Shown here piece by piece: positions 24,041 to 32,544 of a stretch of DNA of 64,000 bases. Both the position numbers and the translations under genes were made by a program. The notes under the pieces were generated by a model. It did no database searches. It was not told the DNA's origin and saw only the letters and a list, made by a program, of their open reading frames with translations. The stretch is from Arthrobacter sulfonylureivorans (GTDB lineage Bacteria; Actinomycetota; Actinomycetes; Actinomycetales; Micrococcaceae): contig RJAE01000008.1 in NCBI GenBank assembly GCA_004000035.1, forward strand, positions 62,001-126,000, written 5' to 3'. How positions within the stretch are numbered: position 1 is the first letter of the stretch; each line of letters begins with the position of its first letter.

Positions 24041-25180
24041 ATGTCGGTGGGGATGGCATCAGACCGCTCCGCGTGGACTGACTTGCTGGACCAGGCATGC
24101 AGCGGCGAGGGCTTGGGTGTGGCGTACCAGCCCATCGTGGACACCGTCCGCGGCACCGTCGTCGGCTACGAAGCCTTGGCCCGGTTCCCGGGATTCGATG
24201 AGAAGAGCCCCGAAGTATGGTTCTCGGCCGCGCGGGCCGAGGGCCGCGCCGCAACACTGGAGGCGGCCGCCCTCCGGATAGCCCTCAAGGCGCGGGCCAT
24301 GCTTCCGACCAACTGCTTTCTCACCGTCAATGTGTCGCCCGACCTGCTGGCCGTCGATGAGCTGCGCCGCGTTTGGCGTGCACAAGGGGACCTTACTGGC
24401 CTGGTCATTGAACTCACCGAACAAGTACCGATTGATTCATACGGGCATCTTGCGCCGGATTTGAACCAGTTGCGGGCTGCGGGCGCCTTGATAGCGGTTG
24501 ACGACGCCGGTGCTGGCTATGCGGGACTCCGGCACCTCATCTCTCTGCGTCCTTCGATCATCAAGATTGACCGGGACCTGATCCGCGACGTTGACAGTGA
24601 TGAGGCCAAACGGGCCTTGATCGAAATGCTTGGAACCTTCGCCAGCCGCGTTGATGCCTGGATATTGGCCGAAGGAATCGAACCCGCGGCGGAACTGGAG
24701 ACGGTCGCGGCCCTTGGGGTCCCGCTGGTGCAGGGCTACTACCTGGCCAGGCCTTCCGCCCCGTGGGCGTCGATCCCTCTGGAAACCGCGCACCGTCTGG
24801 CCGCACGGGACAGAACGGGCCGCGGGCACGCTGTACGCCATCTCGTGGAGCGGGCGTTGACGGTGTCCACGGTTCAAGCCGCAGCCGATGCCTTCGCGGC
24901 GGATGCGCGGTTACAGTTCGTCGCGCTCCTTTCCGAAGACCGGCGGCCGGTCTGTATCCTCGCCCCATTCACAGCGGCCCAGGGCTGGGCTTCACCCGGG
25001 CTGCGGCTGAATCTGGACACGCCCATCGCGGCCGCCCTGGCCCGCGCCGTGACGCGCCCGCAAGAGCATCGGTTTGAGCCGATGGCCGTGACGGACAATG
25101 CCGGCCGGTTTGCCGGCATCGTCAGGATGGAACGCTTGATTACAGCGTTGGCGGGCGGCGAATCCTCGGCGTCCTCCTAG
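24041..25180 (+). CDS. EAL-domain protein, probable c-di-GMP phosphodiesterase
   Basis: A 379-residue protein with an EAL domain at about residues 25-250. The EAL signature is intact (GYEALAR, Glu44). Also present are the Asn of NVSP, the Glu of ELTEQ, the DDAGAGYAGL metal/loop-6 region, the Lys of IKIDRD, the Glu of AEGIE and the Gln of VQGYYLARP, so hydrolysis of c-di-GMP is expected. DDFG is altered to DDAG. The C-terminal 130 residues resemble a CBS-like sensory region (TVQAAADAFAADARLQFVAL). No membrane segment is present. It ends with a 4-bp overlap with the convergent DUF4389 gene. Confidence 0.87.
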   Translation: MSVGMASDRSAWTDLLDQACSGEGLGVAYQPIVDTVRGTVVGYEALARFPGFDEKSPEVWFSAARAEGRAATLEAAALRIALKARAMLPTNCFLTVNVSPDLLAVDELRRVWRAQGDLTGLVIELTEQVPIDSYGHLAPDLNQLRAAGALIAVDDAGAGYAGLRHLISLRPSIIKIDRDLIRDVDSDEAKRALIEMLGTFASRVDAWILAEGIEPAAELETVAALGVPLVQGYYLARPSAPWASIPLETAHRLAARDRTGRGHAVRHLVERALTVSTVQAAADAFAADARLQFVALLSEDRRPVCILAPFTAAQGWASPGLRLNLDTPIAAALARAVTRPQEHRFEPMAVTDNAGRFAGIVRMERLITALAGGESSASS

Positions 25181-26934
25181 CGCGCTGGGCCCGGCGTTCC
25201 TGGCGCAGCTCCCGGTCCGCCAGCATCTGGGCCGCCTGGGCCCGGCCCTGGCGCTCCGGGATCTGCTCCCGGGCCGCCAGCGTTTGGGCCCGGCGCTGCA
25301 TCGGGGCCCGGCGCTGCGGGCCACGGCCCCGGTTCCCCGGGGACCGCCCCCGACCCGCCAGCCCCTGGCCCCGGTTCGGGGGCCCAGCTTCCCGTTGCCG
25401 TTCCGGGTGCTCCGGGCATCGCGGGCCCCTCAGGCGGCGCCGCGGCTGGGGGTTCGTCGGCGCCCTGGTCGAGGCGGAAGGGCGGATACTCGTCACGCAT
25501 CAGCAGCACGTAGGCTGCGACCCGATAAGACCAGCGGTTGAGCCCCATGATGAAGGCAAACAAGTCATACCGGTAGCGGGCGGTGAACAGCAGGATCACG
25601 GCGGTGATCAGGATGAGCAGTCCCAGCAGGGACAGGCCCCAGGAGGACACCGATACATCGTCGCCCCAACTCCGGCTCCAGGCGAGTCCGCTGCCGCTGG
25701 TGAAGATGCCGACGATCAGCAGGTGCGGGATCGCCAGCAGCCACCATTTCACCAGCACCAACCCGTGCGAGAGACGCTGCGGATAGGCAACGTCCAAGTC
25801 GGCGGGATATTCGGCCTGGGCCAGCGTGAACGGCGGGTACCGGTCGGTGCCAAGTGCCGAGTAACCGTAGAACCCCACCCGCCAAGACCAGCGCAGCACA
25901 CCGACGTTGAAGCAGAACCAGGACCGTGGGTAACGGCCGGTGAACAGGATGACGATTCCGGCCGCGATGGTGCTGACCACCAACGCGAACCACAGCAGCG
26001 CCAGGACAATGTAGTGCGGGATGGCCAGCAACCACTTAACCAGCCACAGCCCCCGCGAGAGCCGGCTGTCCAAGTAACCTGCGAGTCGGACGGGATACAC
26101 CGACGTCGGCGTCCTCTGCCAGCCCGCGTTTCCGGCCAGGGTTGCGCCCGGGCCTTGGCCTGGGCGGTCACGGGCGGGGTCGACATTCCGCCCGAGCCCC
26201 GCGGAACCAAGCAACAGCAAGGGAATCCCGATGACCAGCGCGATGATTCCGGGGATCAGCAAACCGCCCCCGAGCGGCCCCAGCAAGTCGGAGCGCGCGC
26301 CGGCCTGCAGGTCCACCCAGACCGGACGGCTGGCATCGGCGTTCATCACCACCAGCGACCATTGTCCGGGTTGCACCTTCCAGGAGATCGTTTGAGAACC
26401 GGAGCCGGTGGCGGATTCGGTCCAGAAGTCCTGCTCCGCCGGTGCGGCGGGGGCGCGGTTGCCGGGTGTCGTCCGGTCGCGGTTGTCCCGCCAGGACATC
26501 TGCCCTTCCCCGGTTTGGGACCAAGAGGCACCGCTAAGCGGAGTAACAGGCACGTCCCGCAGATAAGTCTGGACGTCGGAGGCCTTGGCGATGCCCACGA
26601 AGACTTCCTGGTCCGGGACCACGGCCTCGGCGCGCACCTGCACGCTGGCAAGGTCACCGACCGGTGGCATCCCCTCGGACCAGGGATCGACCACCACGGA
26701 CGGACTGGTCACGGCGTAGCCGGTGCTCTGGTAGCGCTTGGTGCCGCCGGTCAGGTAGCCGCCGTCGCTTTGCGCGGCAGAGGCGCCCAACACGATCGAT
26801 CCGGCGATGGTCATCCCCATTCCGAGCATGCTCAGCAGCACGCCAAGGATCAGCAGGACCCAGTTGCCGGGCTTCATCCGGGCCGGCGGCGGGCCAGGAG
26901 GGGGTGCGTACGATGGGGCTGGTTGGGCGGTCAT
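25177..26934 (-). CDS. DUF4389 membrane protein with collagen-like C-terminal tail
   Basis: A 585-residue membrane protein. After one N-terminal helix there is an extracytoplasmic region, then two DUF4389 repeats. Each repeat has YPVRL or YPADL, a LVKWLLAIPHYIVL-type helix and a WSWRV or WSYRV segment with Tyr-Pro-Pro-Phe. The last 90 residues are a low-complexity Gly/Pro/Ala tail (PGPDAAPGPNAGGPGADPG and similar). The ATG at 26934 follows AAAGGAT. Function is unknown. Its 3' end overlaps the EAL gene by 4 bp on the opposite strand. Confidence 0.8.
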   Translation of the reverse strand: MTAQPAPSYAPPPGPPPARMKPGNWVLLILGVLLSMLGMGMTIAGSIVLGASAAQSDGGYLTGGTKRYQSTGYAVTSPSVVVDPWSEGMPPVGDLASVQVRAEAVVPDQEVFVGIAKASDVQTYLRDVPVTPLSGASWSQTGEGQMSWRDNRDRTTPGNRAPAAPAEQDFWTESATGSGSQTISWKVQPGQWSLVVMNADASRPVWVDLQAGARSDLLGPLGGGLLIPGIIALVIGIPLLLLGSAGLGRNVDPARDRPGQGPGATLAGNAGWQRTPTSVYPVRLAGYLDSRLSRGLWLVKWLLAIPHYIVLALLWFALVVSTIAAGIVILFTGRYPRSWFCFNVGVLRWSWRVGFYGYSALGTDRYPPFTLAQAEYPADLDVAYPQRLSHGLVLVKWWLLAIPHLLIVGIFTSGSGLAWSRSWGDDVSVSSWGLSLLGLLILITAVILLFTARYRYDLFAFIMGLNRWSYRVAAYVLLMRDEYPPFRLDQGADEPPAAAPPEGPAMPGAPGTATGSWAPEPGPGAGGSGAVPGEPGPWPAAPGPDAAPGPNAGGPGADPGAPGPGPGGPDAGGPGAAPGTPGPAR

Positions 26935-26979
26935 GGCGATCCTTTCGCACCGCGCCAACACCGTGGTCGGCGCGGCCGC

Positions 26980-27510
26980 CTAGGGCTGGATGGATAGAAT
27001 CTTGGCGGCCAGATCGGCTCCCCACTGACGCGCCCGGGCCTCCTCCTCCGGCATCAATTGGTTGGTAGAGGTGACCAGAAAGCTCTCCGGCTCGGCCAAC
27101 AGTTCGAATCCGTGCCGGCGCAGGGCCTTGGCAATCGCGTGGCTGGCCCGGCCGGTGAACAGCGCGGGAGCTTTGATCCGGGTGTCGAACGCGGCTGCCT
27201 TCCCGGTGGTCTTTCCCAGCGACGCCAGCCATTCCCGCACCGCCGGCCCCTGGGCCGCGGGGTCCATCTCCAGCTCATTTTTCGGGGCTTCCTTCGCCGC
27301 TGCCTTGCGGGTGGAATCCCGGCTAAGTCCGTGCACGTGGGTGGGCGCACCCACTACCAGGACGTCGTCGGGACGGATCCCGCGCTCACGTGCAGCTTCG
27401 ACGGAGAAAACTTCTGCTGGGCAATGCGCTTCGGTCAGGCCGAGGCCGATGGCTCTCGCGATCTGGTGGGTATTGCCGTACATAGATTCGTAAACCACGA
27501 CTACTCCCAT
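26980..27510 (-). CDS. Flavodoxin-domain protein
   Basis: A 176-residue flavodoxin-fold protein. The FMN phosphate-binding loop is ESMYGNTHQIA near the N-terminus, followed by VLVVGAPTHVHGLS. An insertion with AAAKEAPKNELEMDP and a conserved AAAFDTRIKAPALFTGRAS segment match actinobacterial flavodoxin family proteins without assigned partners. The ATG at 27510 is chosen over an upstream start because AGAAGGAG lies 6 nt before it. A second, broken flavodoxin gene lies immediately upstream on the same strand. Confidence 0.85.
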   Translation of the reverse strand: MGVVVVYESMYGNTHQIARAIGLGLTEAHCPAEVFSVEAARERGIRPDDVLVVGAPTHVHGLSRDSTRKAAAKEAPKNELEMDPAAQGPAVREWLASLGKTTGKAAAFDTRIKAPALFTGRASHAIAKALRRHGFELLAEPESFLVTSTNQLMPEEEARARQWGADLAAKILSIQP

Positions 27511-27534
27511 GCTGTGCTCCTTCTGCAACGTCCT

Positions 27535-28070
27535 TCAGGACTCAGCGGACGCCTGAAGCCGGGCCGAGCGAACGTCATGGGCTATCTCCCCTGCCCAGTC
27601 TTCGATCTGGTCCCAGTCCCGGAAGTCCCCGAAACGTGCGCCCACCAAGCGGAACAGGACGCTGGTCCAGCGCGGAAAGTCTTCCTCCCGCGCCACCCCG
27701 AGAAGAGGCGGTGCCCACGCGGACGGACCAGATCGCGCAGCGCCCCGGCCAAGCGCCGGTCCTGCGCTTTGCCTGCCGACGTTCGGACCGCAGGTGGCAA
27801 GCTGGCGGACATCCCCACGCTGAAGAGCCACACCGGGCGGGCCACTAGTTCACTTGCATGCCGTTGGACGAACGCCATGGCCTCGGGCAGCCACGCCTGT
27901 TCGTGAATGGCACTGCCCAGCACCGCTGCATCGTAACCGTCGAGTACGCCCAGCCGGCTGACGGGAAGAGCATCCACGGCCAGGCCCTCTTGTTCCAGCA
28001 CGCCAGCGATTCGCAGCGCGATTTCCCGGGTAGAACCGTGGGCGCTGGCATGACCGATCAAGACCCGCAC
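27535..28070 (-). pseudogene. Frameshifted flavodoxin (protoporphyrinogen-oxidase-like) gene
   Basis: The first frame (GTG at 28070) encodes VRVLIGHASAHGSTREIALR, an FMN-binding loop, and continues to RPRGHRLFSG. It then loses the family pattern. The -1/+1 neighbouring frame resumes with VAREEDFPRWTSVLFRLVGA and RFGDFRDWDQIEDWAGEIAH to a stop at 27535. The break falls in a run of four C on the plus strand (27696-27699); one extra C would restore a continuous protein of about 178 aa like menaquinone-dependent protoporphyrinogen oxidases. It is either a real single-base deletion or a homopolymer sequencing error. Confidence 0.75.
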
Positions 28071-28207
28071 TGCGGCACCACCCCCTTGGTGTGCTTCCCC
28101 AACCCGTCGGACGGCTGGCCCCCACCGGCCCCGTACGGCTGCTGGCACCATGCTACTCAGCCGCCCGGTACGTGGATAGGGCTTAGTGAGGCGGACGACC
28201 GCGGTGC

Positions 28208-28642
28208 TTACCTTCCGGCCAACGCTCGGCTGACCATCCCGGGCTCCGGGTTGGTCAGCACCTCGCCGCCCAGCAGCACGGTGGGGACGGTTTCGTTCCC
28301 GTGGTTGTGTTCGCGCACGAACGCAGCACCTTCGGGGTCCCGCCAGATGTTCACCCAGTGCGCGCGGCGGCCGTTGCGGCCCAAAGATGCCCTCAACCGC
28401 AGGCAGTAGACGCAGCCGGGCCGCCAGAAGATGACCACACCGCCGTCGTTCTTGTCTTTAATCGAAGCCCACGGCTCCTGCCGGCTGCCGAAGAACGGAC
28501 TGATCACCCACGCGGCGGCCAGCAGCAGCGCGGCAAAAACGATGCCCGCCGCCCAGTCCCCGTCCTGCCCGGATGAGACCAGCAGTGTCACCGCCGCTGC
28601 GGCAAAAGCGACTGCCCCAAACCAGCGCTCGAAGCGTTTCAT
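28208..28642 (-). CDS. Membrane-anchored glutaredoxin-like (mycoredoxin-type) protein
   Basis: A 144-residue protein with two N-terminal transmembrane helices (around residues 10-25 and 32-50) and a cytosolic glutaredoxin domain. The active site is CVYC within FWRPGCVYCLRLRASLG, and the cis-Pro motif is TVPTVLLGGEVLTNP. Actinobacteria use such proteins with mycothiol to reduce mixed disulfides. The ATG at 28642 is used; a GTG two codons earlier is also possible. The gene is divergent from the SurA-like lipoprotein gene, so both may act in envelope protein redox or folding. Confidence 0.82.
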   Translation of the reverse strand: MKRFERWFGAVAFAAAAVTLLVSSGQDGDWAAGIVFAALLLAAAWVISPFFGSRQEPWASIKDKNDGGVVIFWRPGCVYCLRLRASLGRNGRRAHWVNIWRDPEGAAFVREHNHGNETVPTVLLGGEVLTNPEPGMVSRALAGR

Positions 28643-28794
28643 GGCCACAGACTACCCGGCTGCGGAAATCGCTCTCTCCACCGCGCCGGACGACCTTCCG
28701 CCCGTGGCGCCAAGGTTTCTCCCAGCTTTTGCCATGCGGGCGCCCATCTGCGCAGGCTAACGTCGCACACTGGCCACCGAGATGGGAGATCAGT

Positions 28795-29562
28795 GTGACT
28801 AAGAAATGGTTGTTGAGCCTGGCTGTTGCCGGCTCCATCGCCGTCCTCACCGCTTGCGCCGGAGCGCCCGCGGACGGCGGCGCCAGTCCGGCCGCGTCGG
28901 CCGAATCCAGCGCCGGCGCCGAGGGACAGGCACAGATGCCGGAGCCGGACCTGAAGGACATCCCGGATGTGGTGGCCGAGGTCAACGGAACGAAGATCAC
29001 CAAGGACAAGTTCACCGCCGCCTACGAGGGCCAATTCCAGCAGATGGCCATGCAGTCCCAGATGACGGGCCAGGAGGTGGACCAGGACGCGCTGAAGAAG
29101 CAGACAGCCGAGGCCATGGTCGGCACCCAGTTGCTGATCCAGGAAGCCGACCAGCGCGGCATCAAGGCGCCGCAGAAGGACGTGGACGCCGAACTGGAGA
29201 AGATGGCCAAGTCCAACGACTTCAAGACCGTCGACGAGCTCCTGGCCGCCATCGAGAAACAGGGCATGGACCAGAACGAGGTCAATGCCGAGATGGAAAC
29301 CCAGGTCAAGGTGAACAAGCTGATCGCCGAGGAAGCCGGCGACACCAACCCCTCCGAAAAAGAGCTGAAGGCCGCCTACGATCAGGCCAAGCAGCAGCAG
29401 GAGGCGATGGGCGAACAATCCGGCCAGAAGGCCGAGGTTCCCTCGATGGAGGAAATGCGCCCGAATCTGGAAGAGCAGGTGAAGGCGCAGAAGGAAACCG
29501 AGGCCACCCAGGCGCTGGTCACCGAGCTGCGGGAAAAGGCGGACGTCAAGATCCACCTCTGA
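28795..29562 (+). CDS. SurA N-terminal domain lipoprotein
   Basis: A 255-residue lipoprotein. The signal sequence ends in the lipobox LTAC, followed by a low-complexity Ala/Ser/Gly linker. From about residue 60 (VVAEVNGTKITKDKFTAAYE) it matches the SurA N-terminal chaperone domain, with long charged helices (VDAELEKMAKSNDFKTVDEL). No parvulin isomerase motif is visible, so it probably acts as an extracytoplasmic chaperone. The start GTG follows GGGAG; the open frame extends upstream without a signal peptide. Confidence 0.85.
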   Translation: MTKKWLLSLAVAGSIAVLTACAGAPADGGASPAASAESSAGAEGQAQMPEPDLKDIPDVVAEVNGTKITKDKFTAAYEGQFQQMAMQSQMTGQEVDQDALKKQTAEAMVGTQLLIQEADQRGIKAPQKDVDAELEKMAKSNDFKTVDELLAAIEKQGMDQNEVNAEMETQVKVNKLIAEEAGDTNPSEKELKAAYDQAKQQQEAMGEQSGQKAEVPSMEEMRPNLEEQVKAQKETEATQALVTELREKADVKIHL

Positions 29563-29659
29563 TTCTGCCCAAGCCAAAAGCGTTCGACGCCGGTGCCCGC
29601 CTCAGGCGGGCACCGGCGTCGACATCTCGGTGCTGCACGCGCGCTGTCTAGACTGAGGC

Positions 29660-30025
29660 ATGTCTGCAGAAAAGAAGAACTGGCATGCCAGCCACAAGCA
29701 ATCGCTTACCCGGGGCGAGCGGGCCGCGGATGTCTTGCGCAACAGCATGGGCAGTTGGCGGCTTGTCGCGGGCTTCATTGCCGTCATGATCATCTGGGCC
29801 ATCGTGAATTTTGGGCTCAGGGACCCCTGGGACCCGTATCCGTTTATCCTGCTGAACCTGTTCCTGTCCATGCTGGCCGGGCGGCAGGGCGCCATTCTGC
29901 TCATTGCCGCCAAGAGGCAGGATGCGATCGCCGCCGCCATGGCCGAACATGACTTCGAGACCGAAACTGCCGCCCGGGAAGGGATCGAACAGCTGCTGGC
30001 CATCAACCGGAACAGTTGGAGATAA
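29660..30025 (+). CDS. DUF1003 family membrane protein
   Basis: A 121-residue protein with two transmembrane helices (residues about 33-50 and 63-80). The segment LLNLFLSMLAGRQGAILLIA followed by AKRQD is a variant of the DUF1003 signature, where the usual form has QAP-IMMSQNRQ. A charged C-terminal helix follows. The function of DUF1003 is unknown. The spacer after it (30026-30148) holds the 16-bp tandem repeat array. Confidence 0.8.
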   Translation: MSAEKKNWHASHKQSLTRGERAADVLRNSMGSWRLVAGFIAVMIIWAIVNFGLRDPWDPYPFILLNLFLSMLAGRQGAILLIAAKRQDAIAAAMAEHDFETETAAREGIEQLLAINRNSWR

Positions 30026-30092
30026 TCCGCCGGCTCCAGGAACAGGTTGCCGGACGCAGCGAGCCGCGGTAGTCGCGAGCGACAGGCGGGGC

Positions 30093-30156
30093 GGCACTGT
30101 CTACCGGCGCCACTGTCTACCGGCGGCACTGTCTACTGGCCGCATTCCCTACCGGC
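30093..30156. repeat. Four gapless 16-bp tandem repeats
   Basis: The units are GGCACTGTCTACCGGC, GCCACTGTCTACCGGC, GGCACTGTCTACTGGC and CGCATTCCCTACCGGC at 30093, 30109, 30125 and 30141. The first three differ by single bases and the last is more diverged. The fourth unit contains the stop codon of the minus-strand acetyltransferase gene (30149-30151). The array fills the spacer between convergent genes. Confidence 0.85.
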
Positions 30157-30739
30157 GGTCCGCGGCCTGGCTGGCCATCAGGGCCGGCTGCCGGACCGCC
30201 GCGTAGAGCAGCATGTCCCGGCGTTGTCCGCCGATGACCTGGTAACTGCGCAGCAGGCCTTCGCAGCTGAAGCCGGCCGCTTCGGCGGTGCGGAACGACG
30301 CCGTGTTCCACGGCTCAATGTAGAGCTCCAGCCGGTGCAGCTCCGGGATGGTCCAGCCGAAGTCCGCCAGCGCCGCCAGCGCGTCGGCCGCGCGGCCCTG
30401 TCCGCGGTGCACCGGAGCCATCAGATAGCCGGCCGTGGCCCGGCCCTGCGGCAGGTAGGTCAGCCACAGGCCAATCTGGCCCAGCGCCCGGTCCGTCTGC
30501 GCGTCCGCCACGGCGAACGAGTACCCCGCCCCGGACGTGAACCGCCCGTTCTGGCGCAAGATCCATTCCACCGCCTCGTCCTGCGGGCACGGTGACGGGA
30601 TGGAACTGATCAGCGGAATGTACGGGTCCTCGGCCAGTTCCACGGCCAGCTGTGCGTCGTCGCTGCGGAACTGGCGCAGCACCACACCGCCATGCGCCGG
30701 CGGAACCTCTGGCCAAGCGAGCGGCAGGCGTGCATCCAT
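30149..30739 (-). CDS. GNAT family N-acetyltransferase (RimJ/RimL-like)
   Basis: A 196-residue acetyltransferase. The acetyl-CoA loop is in APVHRGQGRAADALAALADF (the R/Q-x-x-G-x-G/A pattern). The downstream HRLELYIEPWNTASFRTAEAAG and the terminal GFSCEGLLRSY are typical of ribosomal-protein-type GNAT enzymes. The ATG at 30739 begins MDARLPLAWPEVP, the usual N-terminus of this subgroup. Substrate is unknown. The last codons and stop overlap the fourth unit of the 16-bp repeat. Confidence 0.85.
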   Translation of the reverse strand: MDARLPLAWPEVPPAHGGVVLRQFRSDDAQLAVELAEDPYIPLISSIPSPCPQDEAVEWILRQNGRFTSGAGYSFAVADAQTDRALGQIGLWLTYLPQGRATAGYLMAPVHRGQGRAADALAALADFGWTIPELHRLELYIEPWNTASFRTAEAAGFSCEGLLRSYQVIGGQRRDMLLYAAVRQPALMASQAADRR

Positions 30740-30838
30740 GAATTCGATTCTGCCAGTTGCCGCCGGGTTGGCCAGCGGTTGCGACTCCGAGCCGGCCGGC
30801 TGAGCCTGAAGAAATCGGCTAGCGGCCCCTCGTGGAAT

Positions 30839-30883
30839 CACTGCGAGTGGCCCCGATCCTTTCGATCGGAGCCACTCGCAGTG
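30839..30883 (-). terminator. Long hairpin after the formamidase operon
   Basis: CACTGCGAGTGGC (30839-30851) pairs with its complement at 30871-30883. After one mismatch, CCGATC/GATCGG extends the stem to about 20 bp with a CTTTC loop. It begins 48 nt past the formamidase stop codon on the minus strand. Stem strength and location make it the likely end of that transcript, although no U-run follows. Confidence 0.6.
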
Positions 30884-30930
30884 AGGCTAAGCCACGGCAT
30901 CGGTACCTTCCGGGCCGGAAGGAACCTGTG

Positions 30931-32187
30931 TTACTTGTTCTTGGCCATGGGCGCCGCCATCCTCGATTCGACCTGGTGCGGGCCTGAAGCGGAGGGCCGG
31001 ACGTCGAAGTCGAAAATTGAGGTGGGCAGGTAGACGGTGGAGCATGAGTTCGGGATGTCAACGACGCCGGAGAGCCGGCCCTCGATCGGCGCGGCACCGA
31101 GCAGCAGATAGGCCTGCTCCCGGCTGTAGCCGAACTTGGTGAGGTAGTCGATGGCGTGCAGACAGGCCCGCTGATAGGACAGGTGTGAATCCAGGTACTT
31201 CTGCTCACCGTCCAGGGTCACCGAGGTTCCGGAGAACGCGAGCCATTCGCTGAACCGCGGATCCACGATACCCGGCATGAAGATGGCGTTCTCGCTGACC
31301 CCATAGGTGTCCATGCCTCCCTTGATGAGATCGACCCGCAGGTCCAGGAAGCCGCCCATTTCGATGGCACCGCAGAAGGTGATCTCGCCGTCACCCTGGG
31401 AGAAGTGCAGGTCGCCCATCGACAGGTTGGCGCCGTTCACGAAGACCGGGTAGAAGACCCGGGTGCCCTTCGAAAAGTTCTTGATGTCCTGGTTTCCGCC
31501 GTTTTCACGAGGAGGCGCGGTACGGGCCGCTTCCCCGGCCACCCGGTCGAAATCGGATTGCGGCACGCCCCCAAGAACAGCGTCTTGCGGGAGGGGCGGC
31601 AAGGCCAGCGGCGGCACCCGGTTCGGGTCCGTCGCGATGAGGTCGCCCTCGCGCTTGTTCCATTTGGCCAGCAGCTCCGCGGACGGTGCTGTGCCCATCA
31701 GTCCGGGGTGGATCAGCCCGGTGAAGGAAACCTCCGGAATGTGCCGCGACGAGGCTACCTGGCCGGTAAAGTCCCAGATCGCTTTGTAGGCATCCGGGAA
31801 CTGCTCGGTCAGGAACCCGCCGCCGTTGTTTGTAGAAAAGATGCCGGTGTAGCCCCAGCCCTGTCCGGCCAATGGACCGGAATCTTCCTGCGGGACGGGC
31901 CCCACGTCCAGAATGTCTACCACCAGCAGGTCCCCCGGCTGCGCCCCTTCGATGGCGAAGGGACCGCTGAGCTTGTGCACGGTCGGAAGTGGGGCGTTGA
32001 GAATGTCCTCCGCCGAATCATCGTTGACGATCGCGCCGTCAAACCATTCGCGGCAATGGACGCGGAAAACATCACCAGGCTTGACCGTAGCTACCGGCGG
32101 GATCTCCGGGTGCCACCGGTTGTGGCCAACTTTCTCCTGGTCCTCGAATTTCTTTGTCGAATCAAGGGGGAATATAACCTCGGGCAT
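30931..32187 (-). CDS. fmdA: Formamidase (acetamidase/formamidase family)
   Basis: A 418-residue protein of the FmdA/AmdA family, matching the usual length. Segments such as VFRVHCREWFDGAIVNDDSA, FAIEGAQPGDLLVVDILDVG and SQGDGEITFCGAIEMGG are characteristic. These zinc-dependent amidohydrolases split formamide or short aliphatic amides to ammonia and the acid. The ATG follows a GGAG-type site. It is the last gene of an operon with an amide channel and FmdB, indicating use of short amides as a nitrogen source. Confidence 0.92.
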   Translation of the reverse strand: MPEVIFPLDSTKKFEDQEKVGHNRWHPEIPPVATVKPGDVFRVHCREWFDGAIVNDDSAEDILNAPLPTVHKLSGPFAIEGAQPGDLLVVDILDVGPVPQEDSGPLAGQGWGYTGIFSTNNGGGFLTEQFPDAYKAIWDFTGQVASSRHIPEVSFTGLIHPGLMGTAPSAELLAKWNKREGDLIATDPNRVPPLALPPLPQDAVLGGVPQSDFDRVAGEAARTAPPRENGGNQDIKNFSKGTRVFYPVFVNGANLSMGDLHFSQGDGEITFCGAIEMGGFLDLRVDLIKGGMDTYGVSENAIFMPGIVDPRFSEWLAFSGTSVTLDGEQKYLDSHLSYQRACLHAIDYLTKFGYSREQAYLLLGAAPIEGRLSGVVDIPNSCSTVYLPTSIFDFDVRPSASGPHQVESRMAAPMAKNK

Positions 32188-32227
32188 TGTTCTCTCTCCT
32201 TAGGATGTTCGGCAAAAATAGGTTTCC

Positions 32228-32512
32228 TCAGGGCCTGGGCAGCTTTTGGTGCAGCGGGTTGGCGGTGTAGACCGGGCGATTTTTTCCCTGACCGGGCAGC
32301 CCGGTGACGACCGGCGGTTGGTGTGCACTGCGTTTGGAGTCGTCGATCAGCCGAAATTCCGCCGAGCCGGCGCGGGAAAGGTGCGGAGCGCTCATTTTCC
32401 TACGTGACGTTGCACCGCAGGACGGGCAGGGCATCGAATCCGGCGCTTCACCCATTCCACACATCAGGTCGAAAACCGCACATTCGGGGCACCGGTATTC
32501 GTAAATAGGCAT
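32228..32512 (-). CDS. fmdB: FmdB-type zinc-ribbon protein
   Basis: A 94-residue protein starting MPIYEYRCPEC, the signature of the FmdB zinc ribbon, with Cys8/Cys11 and a second pair CPSC at 29/32. The rest is a basic, Pro-rich tail. FmdB proteins are found with formamidase and may regulate its expression. The ATG at 32512 is chosen because the conserved domain starts there; AGGAAAGG lies 12 nt upstream. It sits between the channel gene and fmdA, 40 nt before the latter. Confidence 0.88.
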   Translation of the reverse strand: MPIYEYRCPECAVFDLMCGMGEAPDSMPCPSCGATSRRKMSAPHLSRAGSAEFRLIDDSKRSAHQPPVVTGLPGQGKNRPVYTANPLHQKLPRP

Positions 32513-32544
32513 CAGAAGCGGTTTCCTTTCCTGCTGCAAACTCC

